NCBI RefSeq assembly: GCF_018129385.1
Contig: NZ_JAFCLN010000007.1
Span: 1-64,000 of the forward strand
DNA: 64,000 nt
Direction of reading: 5' to 3'
Source of the DNA: Bradyrhizobium lablabi
GTDB taxonomy: Bacteria; Pseudomonadota; Alphaproteobacteria; Rhizobiales; Xanthobacteraceae
Each line of letters begins with the position of its first letter. The first letter of the stretch is position 1. The notes under the pieces were generated by a model. It ran no database searches and was not told the origin of the DNA. It saw only the letters and a list, made by a program, of their open reading frames with translations. A program made the translations under genes and the position numbers. Below are positions 34,030-41,459 of this stretch, one piece after another.

Positions 34030-34575
34030 ATGACAACCGATAGGGCTGAAGCCGCGAACGGCGCGGCCGACAGGCTGCCCGACATGCTGCGGCAAAACCT
34101 GCGGCTGGTGTTTGTCGGCACGGCCGCCAGCACGCGCTCGGCTGCGATGGGGCATTACTACGCGCATCCTGGCAACCGCTTCTGGCGTGCGATTTTTGAG
34201 GCCGGTCTCACACAGCGCCGCTATCAACCGGACGAGTTTCGCGCGCTACTGCCGCTCGGCATCGGCTTTACCGATCTCAACAAGTCGCAGGCGGGCATGG
34301 ATCATCAGCTCACGACGGATGCGATCGACGTCGCGGGGTTCAGGGCGAAGATCGCGCGCTTTTCTCCGAAGGCGATCGCCTTCACCAGCAAGAAGGCGGC
34401 GAGCCTGTTCTACGGCAGGCCGACGGGCACTATAGCGTTCGGCAGGCAGCCATTGCCGGAAGGGCACACCGAAGTCTTTGTGCTAACCTCGCCCTCCGGC
34501 GCCGCGTCCGGGCATTGGAGCCTCGAGCCCTGGCGCGAACTGGCAACATGGTTTTTGTCGAGGGAGCAGACGTAG
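34030..34575 (+). CDS. Uracil/mismatch DNA glycosylase-like protein
   Basis: The 181-residue protein belongs to the MUG/TDG part of the uracil-DNA glycosylase superfamily: LRLVFVGTAASTRSAAMGHYYAHPGNRFWRAIFEAG, LPLGIGFTDLNK and the C-terminal loop TSPSGAASGHW. Motif I reads GTAAS where MUG/TDG enzymes have GINPG, so the catalytic Asn is missing. Activity may differ or rely on other residues. It excises damaged bases if active. RidA follows after 2 bases, so both are cotranscribed. Confidence 0.8.
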   Translation: MTTDRAEAANGAADRLPDMLRQNLRLVFVGTAASTRSAAMGHYYAHPGNRFWRAIFEAGLTQRRYQPDEFRALLPLGIGFTDLNKSQAGMDHQLTTDAIDVAGFRAKIARFSPKAIAFTSKKAASLFYGRPTGTIAFGRQPLPEGHTEVFVLTSPSGAASGHWSLEPWRELATWFLSREQT

Positions 34576-34577
34576 CG

Positions 34578-34961
34578 ATGTCCATCAAGCATTTTCCGCC
34601 GCCGCCCGGCATCAAGGCGCCCCCGCTGTCGTTCGCCGCGCGCAGCGGCGACCTCTTGTTCATCTCGGGCATTCCCGGCTTCGATGCGGCAGGCAACCTG
34701 CCCGATACGTTCGAGGCGCAGTTCGCCAATGTCGTCACCAACATCAAGCGCATCCTCGACGAGGCCGGCGCGACCATGCGCGATCTCGTCAAGGTCAACG
34801 TGCTGCTGACGCGCGCCAGCGATGTGGCTGCGATGAATGCACTCTATGCCGGCGCGTTCGGACCGGCGCCCTACCCGGCCCGCACCACCTGCGTCGTGGT
34901 GGCGCTGCCGAACCCGGCGATGCTGATCGAAATCGAGGGCGTGGCGTCGCTGGCGAAATAG
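34578..34961 (+). CDS. RidA family protein
   Basis: The 127-residue protein is of the YjgF/YER057c/UK114 family, with ISGIPGF, FANVVTNIKRILDEAGATMRDLVKVNVLLT, PYPARTTCVVVALPNPAMLIEIEGVA. The Arg in PARTT is the RidA Arg105 equivalent, so imine deaminase activity (hydrolysis of enamine/imine by-products of PLP enzymes) is expected. It is cytoplasmic and trimeric in the family. It starts 2 bases after the glycosylase gene. Confidence 0.88.
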   Translation: MSIKHFPPPPGIKAPPLSFAARSGDLLFISGIPGFDAAGNLPDTFEAQFANVVTNIKRILDEAGATMRDLVKVNVLLTRASDVAAMNALYAGAFGPAPYPARTTCVVVALPNPAMLIEIEGVASLAK

Positions 34962-34967
34962 CCGAGG

Positions 34968-35765
34968 CTATTGCCGCAGCAAATTTCTGAGCTTGATGGT
35001 TTGAGCGATTCCTTCCTTCCCCGGAAAGATCGTGCCGTGATGTATTCCCATCAGGATCAAATCTTGGAGTGCGGTTCTGCATTCTGATCTCGGTATTTCC
35101 AATCTGACCAATGCGGAGCCCAAATTGACTGCCCTGCTGGTCAAATATTCCTCCAGTGACCCTTCATTCGTTTTCAGGAATGTGAACAGCCCAAATTGAT
35201 TGCCCAACCGATTGTTCTCATGGTCCTGCACCGAGATGATTTGCAGCTGTCCTCCCGGGGCCTTTGCTTCGACCTCACCCCTATTGAGCACCCAGATCGC
35301 GACGTTACCGCCTCCATCCCTCTGCTCGAAAAGAAACCATGAGAATGCAAAGTAGGCAGCAACATACGGGCTAAATGACCAATCAAGGAGCCTGGTCGGC
35401 AATCCGTGATGTTGCGCCATGGCGAGCACGCGGGGATCATCGAATGAATAGCGCCATGCAGAATAACGTTCGCACTCCTCGTAAAACTCCGTGATCAGTT
35501 CTTTCGCGAGCCTGTCCCTGTTTGCCGCCTGCTTGTCGGAATATGTCCGGTCGAATGAAGATTTCAGCGGCCAGTTTGCATTGCCTTGACCTCGAAAAAT
35601 GTACCGCTTGTAGACGTCATAATCGTGAGCCCCGGGGAGTTCATCCCGAATGCCGTGCTTGAACTGGTCCCAAGTCTGGAAAACGCGAACTCTAAACCCG
35701 CGCGCAAACGCTTCGGTCGTTGTTCGCGCTGCCAAACTCGCTCTTTTACCCGCCCGTCTCGCCAA
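34968..35765 (-). CDS. FRG-domain protein
   Basis: The 265-residue protein has the FRG domain: YIFRGQGNANWPLKSSFDR (Phe57-Arg58-Gly59), MAQHHGLPTRLLDWSFSPYVAAYFAF (about 116-141) and the late LILMGIHHGTIFPGKEGIAQTIK. FRG domains often occur in accessory or phage-defence regions; no biochemical role is settled. The start is TTG 35765; no better start is seen. Base composition is lower in GC than the surroundings, which suggests transfer. It is divergent from the DUF2971 gene 310 bases away. Confidence 0.85.
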   Translation of the reverse strand: MARRAGKRASLAARTTTEAFARGFRVRVFQTWDQFKHGIRDELPGAHDYDVYKRYIFRGQGNANWPLKSSFDRTYSDKQAANRDRLAKELITEFYEECERYSAWRYSFDDPRVLAMAQHHGLPTRLLDWSFSPYVAAYFAFSWFLFEQRDGGGNVAIWVLNRGEVEAKAPGGQLQIISVQDHENNRLGNQFGLFTFLKTNEGSLEEYLTSRAVNLGSALVRLEIPRSECRTALQDLILMGIHHGTIFPGKEGIAQTIKLRNLLRQ

Positions 35766-36074
35766 GGTTGCGCCTCCTGACTGACCTGATCCAGATTAGG
35801 CCGCGCCACGAAAAGTTGCAAATTTGACGTTTATCAACCGCGCAGCGGATCGACAGCGCGGATTGGCGTTGGAGCAATTCCTCCTTTCGCGGGGGGCATA
35901 ACGGTGGGTGACGCTGTGGGCCTTCGTTTGTGAGAGCTTTGGCGGACGCCGCCCGGCTAACCCACCCTACACCGCTGACCCTTCGGGCAGGAAATCAGAA
36001 AAATTTCCTTTGAACCTGCCCGCCCTTCCGATGACTTATCAGTGTCAAGGCGCGACAGCCCGGAGGGCTTTCGG
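35766..36074. other. Divergent intergenic region of the FRG/DUF2971 pair
   Basis: No gene seen. The right part (about 35936-36035) contains GGCGGACGCCGCC, AACCCACCCTACACC and CTGACCCTTCGGGCAGGAAATC-like blocks that I recognise as pieces of Bradyrhizobium repeats. The left part is AT-richer and probably holds the FRG promoter. Confidence 0.45.
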
Positions 36075-36956
36075 ATGGCCTATTTCAAGTACATACCGTA
36101 CGAGCGATTCGCGAATTATCGCGAAGGGAAGATTCGTTTCACGCAGCCCGGCGCATTCAACGATCCCTTCGAAATGCCGGCGTTCAAGGCGAGGGATGCG
36201 GAAGCTGCGCGGCTCGCAGGCCTGGCCGGACTTTCGACCCAGACCGGCGAAATCCAGGCCGGCCTCACGCAGGGCCGTATCCCGGAAGCTGCATTCACCC
36301 TGCCGATCTTCTATTTCATGGGCATGATGCCGCAGCAGCGCCAGGAAAAGGCCATCCCCTCTGCCGATGCCGTGGAGAAGCTGAGAACGATCGACCAGAA
36401 GTTCGGCATCCTGTCGCTCTCGATGACGGCGGACAATCTGCTGCTGTGGGCGCATTACGCCAATGAACATCGTGGGCTCGCGGTGGAAATCGATCCCGGC
36501 AACAGAGAATTCAACAGCCGCGCCAGCGATGACAACTTCCAGCTCGCCGAGCGCGTCAAATATTCCGCGATGCGCCCGAAAATTCCGGAGACCGAGGAAA
36601 TCCTGTTCGAGCATTTCTTCGTCAAGAGCCGCGAATGGTCCTACGAGCAGGAATACCGGATCGTCCGCAACCTCAAATCATCGATCGAGAAGAAAGAGGG
36701 CGAGCCTCCGATCCATCTCTATGCCTTGCCGCCCGCGGCGATCCGCAAGGTCATTTTCGGATATCGGGTCACCACCGATCAAGCGCGTGCGCTGATCGCC
36801 GCGACCAAAGCCGATCCGGCCTTTGGACATGTCGCGTACGCCAAGGCGGTGCTCGACCCCGGCCAGTTCAAAATCCTGATCCGCGATTACGAGGAAACGC
36901 CGGAGCGACCGAACGTCGAGGTCGTGGATCTCCAGGGAAATGTCGCCCGACCCTGA
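36075..36956 (+). CDS. DUF2971 family protein
   Basis: The 293-residue protein has the DUF2971 pattern: KYIPYERFANYREGKIRFTQPGAFNDPFEMP at the N-terminus, ILSLSMTADNLLLWAHYANEHRGLAVEID in the middle, VKYSAMRPK and KSREWSYEQEYRIVR afterwards. ATG 36075 follows GGAGGGC. The family is of unknown activity and frequently neighbours mobile or defence genes. Conserved Arg/Tyr/His/Glu positions suggest an enzyme. It is paired divergently with an FRG gene. Confidence 0.85.
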   Translation: MAYFKYIPYERFANYREGKIRFTQPGAFNDPFEMPAFKARDAEAARLAGLAGLSTQTGEIQAGLTQGRIPEAAFTLPIFYFMGMMPQQRQEKAIPSADAVEKLRTIDQKFGILSLSMTADNLLLWAHYANEHRGLAVEIDPGNREFNSRASDDNFQLAERVKYSAMRPKIPETEEILFEHFFVKSREWSYEQEYRIVRNLKSSIEKKEGEPPIHLYALPPAAIRKVIFGYRVTTDQARALIAATKADPAFGHVAYAKAVLDPGQFKILIRDYEETPERPNVEVVDLQGNVARP

Positions 36957-37040
36957 AGCGAACCGCAGGTCATCCCATTCCCGTTGAACCTTGCTCCCTC
37001 CCCCGACACCAACCTTAGCCGGGCATCAACGCCCTTTTGC

Positions 37041-37062
37041 CTCCGCAAATTGCATTGCGGAG
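37041..37062 (+). promoter_or_regulatory. Hairpin in the leader of the exported 83-residue protein
   Basis: CTCCGCAA (37041-37048) and TTGCGGAG (37055-37062) form a perfect 8-bp stem with a 6-base loop, 35 bases before the ATG at 37098. It could be an operator or an RNA element. Confidence 0.4.
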
Positions 37063-37097
37063 CGCAGTTTTTTGACCCCTCAGGAGAACCCTTTCCC

Positions 37098-37349
37098 ATG
37101 CGTCGTTTGTCCCTTTTCGCTGCCGCCGCCGTCTTTGCCGTTTCTGCACTCGCGGCGTCCAGCCCTGCGGAAGCCGCCTATCATCTGATCCGCTGGGAGG
37201 ACTCCGGCTTCTGCCAGATCTGGGACGAGAACGTCCCGACCTCGCCCTGGCCGACCAACTACACCATCGTCAGCGAACAGCTTCTGACCTTCGGCGATGC
37301 GCTGGTCTACAAGGACGGGTTGCTGCGCAGCGGCATGTGCGCGTTCTGA
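37098..37349 (+). CDS. Small exported protein, tandem paralogue 1
   Basis: The 83-residue product has a signal peptide (to SSPAEAA) and a 58-residue mature domain, YHLIRWEDSGFCQIWDENVPTSPWPTNYTIVSEQLLTFGDALVYKDGLLRSGMC, with two cysteines likely bonded. AGGAG precedes the ATG. It is the same length as and about half identical to the next gene. Function unknown; I recognise the type from Bradyrhizobium. Confidence 0.8.
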   Translation: MRRLSLFAAAAVFAVSALAASSPAEAAYHLIRWEDSGFCQIWDENVPTSPWPTNYTIVSEQLLTFGDALVYKDGLLRSGMCAF

Positions 37350-37370
37350 TTTTTGGAAGCACTGAAAACA

Positions 37371-37402
37371 AAGGCCGGCGGCTTTTCCCGCCGGCCTTTT
37401 TG
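37371..37402 (+). terminator. Rho-independent terminator
   Basis: AAAGGCCGGCGG and CCGCCGGCCTTT form a long stem followed by TT, separating the two paralogues into independent units. Confidence 0.88.
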
Positions 37403-37531
37403 TGCGCGCCGTTTGAACCAATCACGATTTGGCCACACTCAACCAATGCCCGGCCTATTCTGATGCGGGCGCCGCCTCCCAACCTTCCCCCCGCGGAGGC
37501 CGGCCAGACTTTTCCCAACAGGAGCTACTCG

Positions 37532-37783
37532 ATGCGTATTTTCGCCCTTTGCGCCGCCGCCGGCGTTGCCTTGTCTGCGCTTGCCGTGACCGGCTCGGCC
37601 AATGCCGCGCCCTTCCACCTCATCAAGTGGAGCGGCAACGATCTCTGCCAGATCTGGGACAATGGCGTTCCGACCCAGCCCTTCCCGGCCAACTACACGG
37701 CCATCAGCAAGCCGGTGCCGAGCTTCGACGCCGCAATGGCCGTCAAGACCGGCCTGATGAAGAAGGGCGTCTGCAAGCTCTGA
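37532..37783 (+). CDS. Small exported protein, tandem paralogue 2
   Basis: The 83-residue product has a signal peptide (to GSANAAP) and a mature domain FHLIKWSGNDLCQIWDNGVPTQPFPANYTAISKPVPSFDAAMAVKTGLMKKGVCKL, clearly homologous to the preceding gene with both cysteines retained. AGGAG lies upstream of ATG 37532. Each paralogue has its own terminator, so expression can diverge. Confidence 0.8.
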   Translation: MRIFALCAAAGVALSALAVTGSANAAPFHLIKWSGNDLCQIWDNGVPTQPFPANYTAISKPVPSFDAAMAVKTGLMKKGVCKL

Positions 37784-37805
37784 GCGATTTTCGCTTGTTA
37801 TGAGC

Positions 37806-37836
37806 GGCCGGTGAGCACATTCTCGCCGGCCTTTTC
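37806..37836 (+). terminator. Rho-independent terminator
   Basis: GGCCGGTGAG and CTCGCCGGCC pair with one G-T wobble, followed by TTTTCATTTT. Confidence 0.75.
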
Positions 37837-37850
37837 ATTTTGGGGGCATC

Positions 37851-38546
37851 ATGCTGACGCTCTACTCCTATCCCACGCTGTTCGGCGTCGCCGACAACAA
37901 CGGCTATGGCCTGAAAGTGTTCGCGTTTCTGCGGCTGGCCGGCGTGCCCTTCACGCATGAGCACATCTTCGATGCCTCGAAGGCGCCGCGCGGGCAACTA
38001 CCCTATATCGTCAACGGTGAAGATACGGTCGGCGACAGCGAAACGATTTTGGCCTATCTCACACAGAAATACCGGCTGACGATCGACGCGCAGCTTTCGA
38101 AGGCCGAGCGCACGACCAACTTGCTGGTCACGCGCACGCTCGACGATCTCTACTGGGTGATGTCCTATTCGCGCTGGAAGGACGAGCGCTACTGGCTCCT
38201 GTTCCGCGATGCGCTGCTGCGCGAGCACCCGAGCCTGACCGTGGATGGTCTTGCGAAGGCGAAGGAGTTCAACGCCCAGCGCTATTACTACCAGGGCATC
38301 GGCCGGTTCGATCCCGATGCCGCGATGGCGCGTGGCCTCTCCGATCTGCGTGCGATCGCCGATTTGATTCCCGCGCAGGGCTATGTGCACGGCGAACAGC
38401 CGACCAGCATCGACGCGGCGATCTATGGCTTCATCGCAAATATCTATTATTACGACATCGATACACCGCTGAAGCAGTTCGTGGTGGCGCATGACAACAT
38501 CGTGCGGCATTGCCGCGCGATCCATGATGCGGTGAAGAGCACGTAG
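37851..38546 (+). CDS. Glutathione S-transferase-like protein (metaxin type)
   Basis: The 231-residue protein has a thioredoxin-fold N-terminus (LTLYSYPTLFGVADNNGYGLKVFAFLRLAGVPF, PRGQLPYIVNGEDTVGDSETILAYLTQKY) and an all-helical C-terminus (VHGEQPTSIDAAIYGFIANIYYY). The GDSE motif binds the gamma-glutamyl part of glutathione. The pattern resembles the metaxin/FAX branch. The substrate is unknown. Cytoplasmic. Confidence 0.85.
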   Translation: MLTLYSYPTLFGVADNNGYGLKVFAFLRLAGVPFTHEHIFDASKAPRGQLPYIVNGEDTVGDSETILAYLTQKYRLTIDAQLSKAERTTNLLVTRTLDDLYWVMSYSRWKDERYWLLFRDALLREHPSLTVDGLAKAKEFNAQRYYYQGIGRFDPDAAMARGLSDLRAIADLIPAQGYVHGEQPTSIDAAIYGFIANIYYYDIDTPLKQFVVAHDNIVRHCRAIHDAVKST

Positions 38547-38552
38547 TGAAAT

Positions 38553-38637
38553 CGTAGGATGGGTAGAGCGCAGGCGAAACCCATCGCGGCAACCATGTGG
38601 AATGTGATGGGTTTCGCTTCGCTCTACCCATCCTACG
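38553..38637. repeat. Palindromic repeat, family G
   Basis: CGTAGGATGGGTAGAGCG (38553-38570) and CGCTCTACCCATCCTACG (38620-38637) are perfect 18-base inverted arms. GCGAAACCCATC and GATGGGTTTCGC form a second nested pair. It lies between convergent genes. Confidence 0.9.
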
Positions 38638-38641
38638 AGTG

Positions 38642-39121
38642 CTAATGCGCTTTCATCAGTGCGTCGCGCGCGGCGGCAAGCTCCAGGAATGCGCGCTCGC
38701 TGCCGCCGCCGTCCGGATGCGCCGTCTTGGCGGCGCGCTTGAAGGCGCGATGGATCTCGGTGGCGGCAAGGTGCCGGCCGAACGGTAGCCCCAGCAACTG
38801 GCGATAGCGCTCCTCCAGTGTCATCGGCTTTGGCTCGCTGCCGCGCCTGCCGAACTGCGGCGCGGTCAGCGTGTTCAAAACCTCCAGCACGATGCCGAGC
38901 CGGCGCCGCGCGATCAGCCTTGCCTCGCCATCCGCCCATCTGGACGTCGCATTGCGCAGGCTCGGCATCGACTGCATCGCGGCGAGCCGCAGGGTCGGGT
39001 TCTCGCTGGCGCCTGATATCGACGTCACCAGCCGCACGACCTCGTGCCAGTCGGGCGTATCCGCCGCGAAAAACCGCTCGGCGGAAAGCTTCCAGTCCTT
39101 CAGTTGCTGATCCATGGCCAT
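38642..39121 (-). CDS. J-domain protein
   Basis: The 159-residue protein carries a J domain at its C-terminus (residues about 105-158): RYRQLLGLPFGRHLAATEIHRAFKRAAKTAHPDGGGSERAFLELAAARDAL, with the HPD tripeptide that stimulates DnaK. The N-terminal helical part (LKDWKLSAERFFAADTPDWHEVVRLV) has no recognised domain. A C-terminal J domain suggests a specialised DnaK recruiter. The start at 39121 (MAMDQQLK) or 39115 is uncertain. Confidence 0.85.
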   Translation of the reverse strand: MAMDQQLKDWKLSAERFFAADTPDWHEVVRLVTSISGASENPTLRLAAMQSMPSLRNATSRWADGEARLIARRRLGIVLEVLNTLTAPQFGRRGSEPKPMTLEERYRQLLGLPFGRHLAATEIHRAFKRAAKTAHPDGGGSERAFLELAAARDALMKAH

Positions 39122-39240
39122 GACCCCGAACGGATAACAGCTCAAACGGAATACCAGCACCGCGCTCGCCTGTATCACATTCCAGATCGGGAAATTTTGA
39201 TTTAGCCTGATGTCTCCAATTAAAATCAAAATGCGAGGAA

Positions 39241-40014
39241 ATGCCCATGCCGCTGCTTGAAAACCACATCGCCGTCGTCACCGGCGCCGGCTCCGGAATC
39301 GGCCGCGCGATCGCCGCCGGCTATGCCCGCGAGGGCGCGCGCGTGGTGGTGCTCGACGTCAACCAGCCGACGGCCGCCGAGACGGCGCAGGCCATCCTCA
39401 ATGCCGGCGGCAAGGCCGAGAGCTTTGCGCTCGATGTGACCAAGCGCGGCGACTGCATCGCGATGGCCAGGCAGGTGGCCGACAAGGTCGGGCCGGTCTC
39501 GATCCTCGTCAACAATGCCGGCATCGCGCGGCGCAACGGCATGCTCGGGGAGAACGAGGCCGTCATCAAGGACTGGGAAGACATCATCGCGATCAATCTC
39601 TCGGGCGTGTTCAACGTGACGCATGCGTTCCTGGCGCCGCTGCGCGCGAGCAAGGGCCGCATCGTCAATATCGGCTCGATCCAGTCCTTCCTGCATCTGA
39701 AGACGCCGAGTTCGCCGGCCTATACCGCCTCGAAACACGGCGTGCTCGGCTTCACCAAGGCGCTCGCCGCCGAGCTCGGCAGGGACGGCGTGCGCGTCAA
39801 TGCGATCGGCCCGGGCTTTATCGAGACGCCGCTAAACGAAAAGGTGCGCGCGTCCAATCCGGAGCTGGCAAAGACGTTTGTCGCGCATACGCCGCTCGGC
39901 CGCGCCGGCAAGGCCGAAGACATCGTGGGGCCCGCAATCTTCCTCGCCTCCGATCTTGCCGCCTATGTGACGGGTACGATCCTGATGGTCGACGGCGGGT
40001 ATCTCACAGTGTGA
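39241..40014 (+). CDS. Short-chain dehydrogenase/reductase
   Basis: The 257-residue classical SDR has the NAD(P) motif TGAGSGIG (14-21), LVNNAGIA (89-96), catalytic Ser146, Tyr161 and Lys165 (YTASK), and GPGFIETPL. Asp39 in VVLDV favours NAD(H). It oxidises or reduces an alcohol/ketone; the substrate is unknown. The gene is monocistronic with a terminator. Confidence 0.9.
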   Translation: MPMPLLENHIAVVTGAGSGIGRAIAAGYAREGARVVVLDVNQPTAAETAQAILNAGGKAESFALDVTKRGDCIAMARQVADKVGPVSILVNNAGIARRNGMLGENEAVIKDWEDIIAINLSGVFNVTHAFLAPLRASKGRIVNIGSIQSFLHLKTPSSPAYTASKHGVLGFTKALAAELGRDGVRVNAIGPGFIETPLNEKVRASNPELAKTFVAHTPLGRAGKAEDIVGPAIFLASDLAAYVTGTILMVDGGYLTV

Positions 40015-40076
40015 GCCGTGTCATCTAGTTGTTAATCGATCTGCCTCGTGCTGTGCCTGCAATTGAAGCTGTCATG

Positions 40077-40105
40077 CAGGGCCGATAAAACGGCCTGACA
40101 TTTTT
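40077..40105 (+). terminator. Rho-independent terminator of the SDR gene
   Basis: CAGGGCCG and CGGCCTG pair with one bulged G around an ATAAAA loop and are followed by ACATTTTT. Confidence 0.7.
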
Positions 40106-40121
40106 CGTTGGAGTTTTTCAG

Positions 40122-40616
40122 GTGGCAGACGAAACGATCAGGCAGGGACGGTCGGGACCACAGGGGCCGCGCGGAAAGCCCGGCGAGCCCGGACGTGCGG
40201 GCCCGCAAGGTCATCCCGGCAAGCGCGGGCCCGATGGCGCGCGCGGCAAAGCCGGCCCGCCCGGACCGCCGGGTAAGCCCGGTGTTCAGGGCAAGGCTGG
40301 CTCGCAAGGCGCGCGCGGCGAACAGGGGGCGCGTGGCGAGGCCGGACCGCAGGGACCTGCCGGACCGCAAGGCGAACCGGGACCGCCCGGCCAATTGCCG
40401 TCGATCGAGCAGGTGATGCCATGGCTGCATCTGATCTTCGATGCCTGGGAAGATCACCGCCGGATGCGCGAGCGCGAAGCCGCCGAGCGCGCCGCGCAGG
40501 AAGCGGCCGCGCTGGAGGCCGCCGAATTCGACGATGACGATGACGATGATGATGACGACGATCGCAAGAAGAAGAAAAAGCACAAGCATAAACACAAGGA
40601 CAAGGATGACGACTAA
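40122..40616 (+). CDS. Collagen-like triple-helix protein
   Basis: The 164-residue protein has 27 uninterrupted Gly-X-Y triplets (Gly12 to Gly90), rich in Pro, Lys, Arg, Glu and Gln. A short amphipathic segment follows ([20 protein letters not shown]), then a charged Ala/Glu helix, a run of 11 Asp (137-147), and a Lys/His-rich end ([17 protein letters not shown]). There is no signal peptide. The aromatic segment could trimerise the helix. It starts at GTG 40122 with GGAG upstream. Localisation and role are unknown; the charged tail could bind metal or nucleic acid. Confidence 0.85.
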   Translation: MADETIRQGRSGPQGPRGKPGEPGRAGPQGHPGKRGPDGARGKAGPPGPPGKPGVQGKAGSQGARGEQGARGEAGPQGPAGPQGEPGPPGQLPSIEQVMPWLHLIFDAWEDHRRMREREAAERAAQEAAALEAAEFDDDDDDDDDDDRKKKKKHKHKHKDKDDD

Positions 40617-40626
40617 TCCTTGAAGC

Positions 40627-40676
40627 AGCTTCAGGCGCAAACCTCCCGGACCGGAGTGCGCCTGAAGCTATTATTT
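40627..40676. terminator. Bidirectional terminator
   Basis: AGCTTCAGGCGCA and TGCGCCTGAAGCT form a perfect 13-bp stem between convergent genes, followed by ATTATTT on the plus strand. Confidence 0.8.
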
Positions 40677-40904
40677 GGCAGTCGTGCCCTGGGGATTTTC
40701 ACGCGCAAGCATGCCCATGCGGCGAAACTGCCAGCACATCAGGCGATACCAGAGATAACCGGCGGCCGCACCGCAGATCGCCAGGATGACGATGTTGGCG
40801 GGTCCGAAATCTCCGCTCCACCAGATCATCCAGCCGGTCCACAGAACAGCGAAGGCGATCGAGCCCCATTTCAGGCGGGTGATGGCATCGGCGATCGAAT
40901 TCAT
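40671..40904 (-). CDS. Small membrane protein with two transmembrane helices
   Basis: The 77-residue protein contains WGSIAFAVLWTGWMIWW and NIVILAICGAAAGYLWYRLM, two clear membrane helices linked by SGDFGPA, then a basic cytoplasmic tail (CWQFRRMGMLARENPQG). Function unknown. Confidence 0.7.
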   Translation of the reverse strand: MNSIADAITRLKWGSIAFAVLWTGWMIWWSGDFGPANIVILAICGAAAGYLWYRLMCWQFRRMGMLARENPQGTTAK

Positions 40905-40988
40905 GGCGCGTCTCCACGGCCGGGAAAATCTCCGAGATCATGGGCGCCGCCGCATCGCTGCACCGTGAGATGCATCACATGCGCAAAG

Positions 40989-41255
40989 TCATCCAAACCG
41001 AGCCCGCGAGCGTTCCCTCGCCTTCTCCGCTTCGACGTCGCGGTCGCGCGGCGGCGCATTGGTTTGCAACGAAGCCAGCAGACGCCGGGCACTGTCCGAG
41101 ACTTCGGAGACGGCGCGGTTGAACGCCTCGGCATTGGCTTGCGAGGGCGAATTGAAACCGGACAGTTTTCGCACGAACTGCAACGCCGAGGCGTGGATTT
41201 CGGCATGGGTTGCCGGCGGCTCGAAATTGAACAGCGTCTTGATGTTGCGGCACAT
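40989..41255 (-). CDS. DUF2277 family protein
   Basis: The 88-residue protein begins MCRNIKTLFNFEPPATHAEIHASALQFVRKLSGFNSPSQANAEAFNRAV, the DUF2277 signature, and ends in an Arg/Glu-rich helix. A Cys at position 2 is typical. GGAGAAG precedes ATG 41255. No function is known; it is predicted cytoplasmic and helical. Confidence 0.85.
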   Translation of the reverse strand: MCRNIKTLFNFEPPATHAEIHASALQFVRKLSGFNSPSQANAEAFNRAVSEVSDSARRLLASLQTNAPPRDRDVEAEKARERSRARFG

Positions 41256-41459
41256 GATCTTCTCCTGGTTCCCGGGCGCAGCACTTTGCCTGAGGACGAA
41301 CGGCGGATGCGAAATCCGACACCCGCGCAGCATCTTGGCACAGGATGTGCGACGAAGGCCAACGACAAGCGGTTCGGCAATCTCGTGACGACGAAATGAG
41401 TGCGTGTTAGGCTTGCTGCAAGCGGCCCGGCAAAGCGGCTGCATTCGGGGAGACCAGCC

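Noticed and set aside
41400-41459. SAM-type riboswitch before the MetX-like hydrolase
   Set aside because: The leader is short and lacks recognisable SAM-II aptamer blocks, and the protein is exported rather than biosynthetic.
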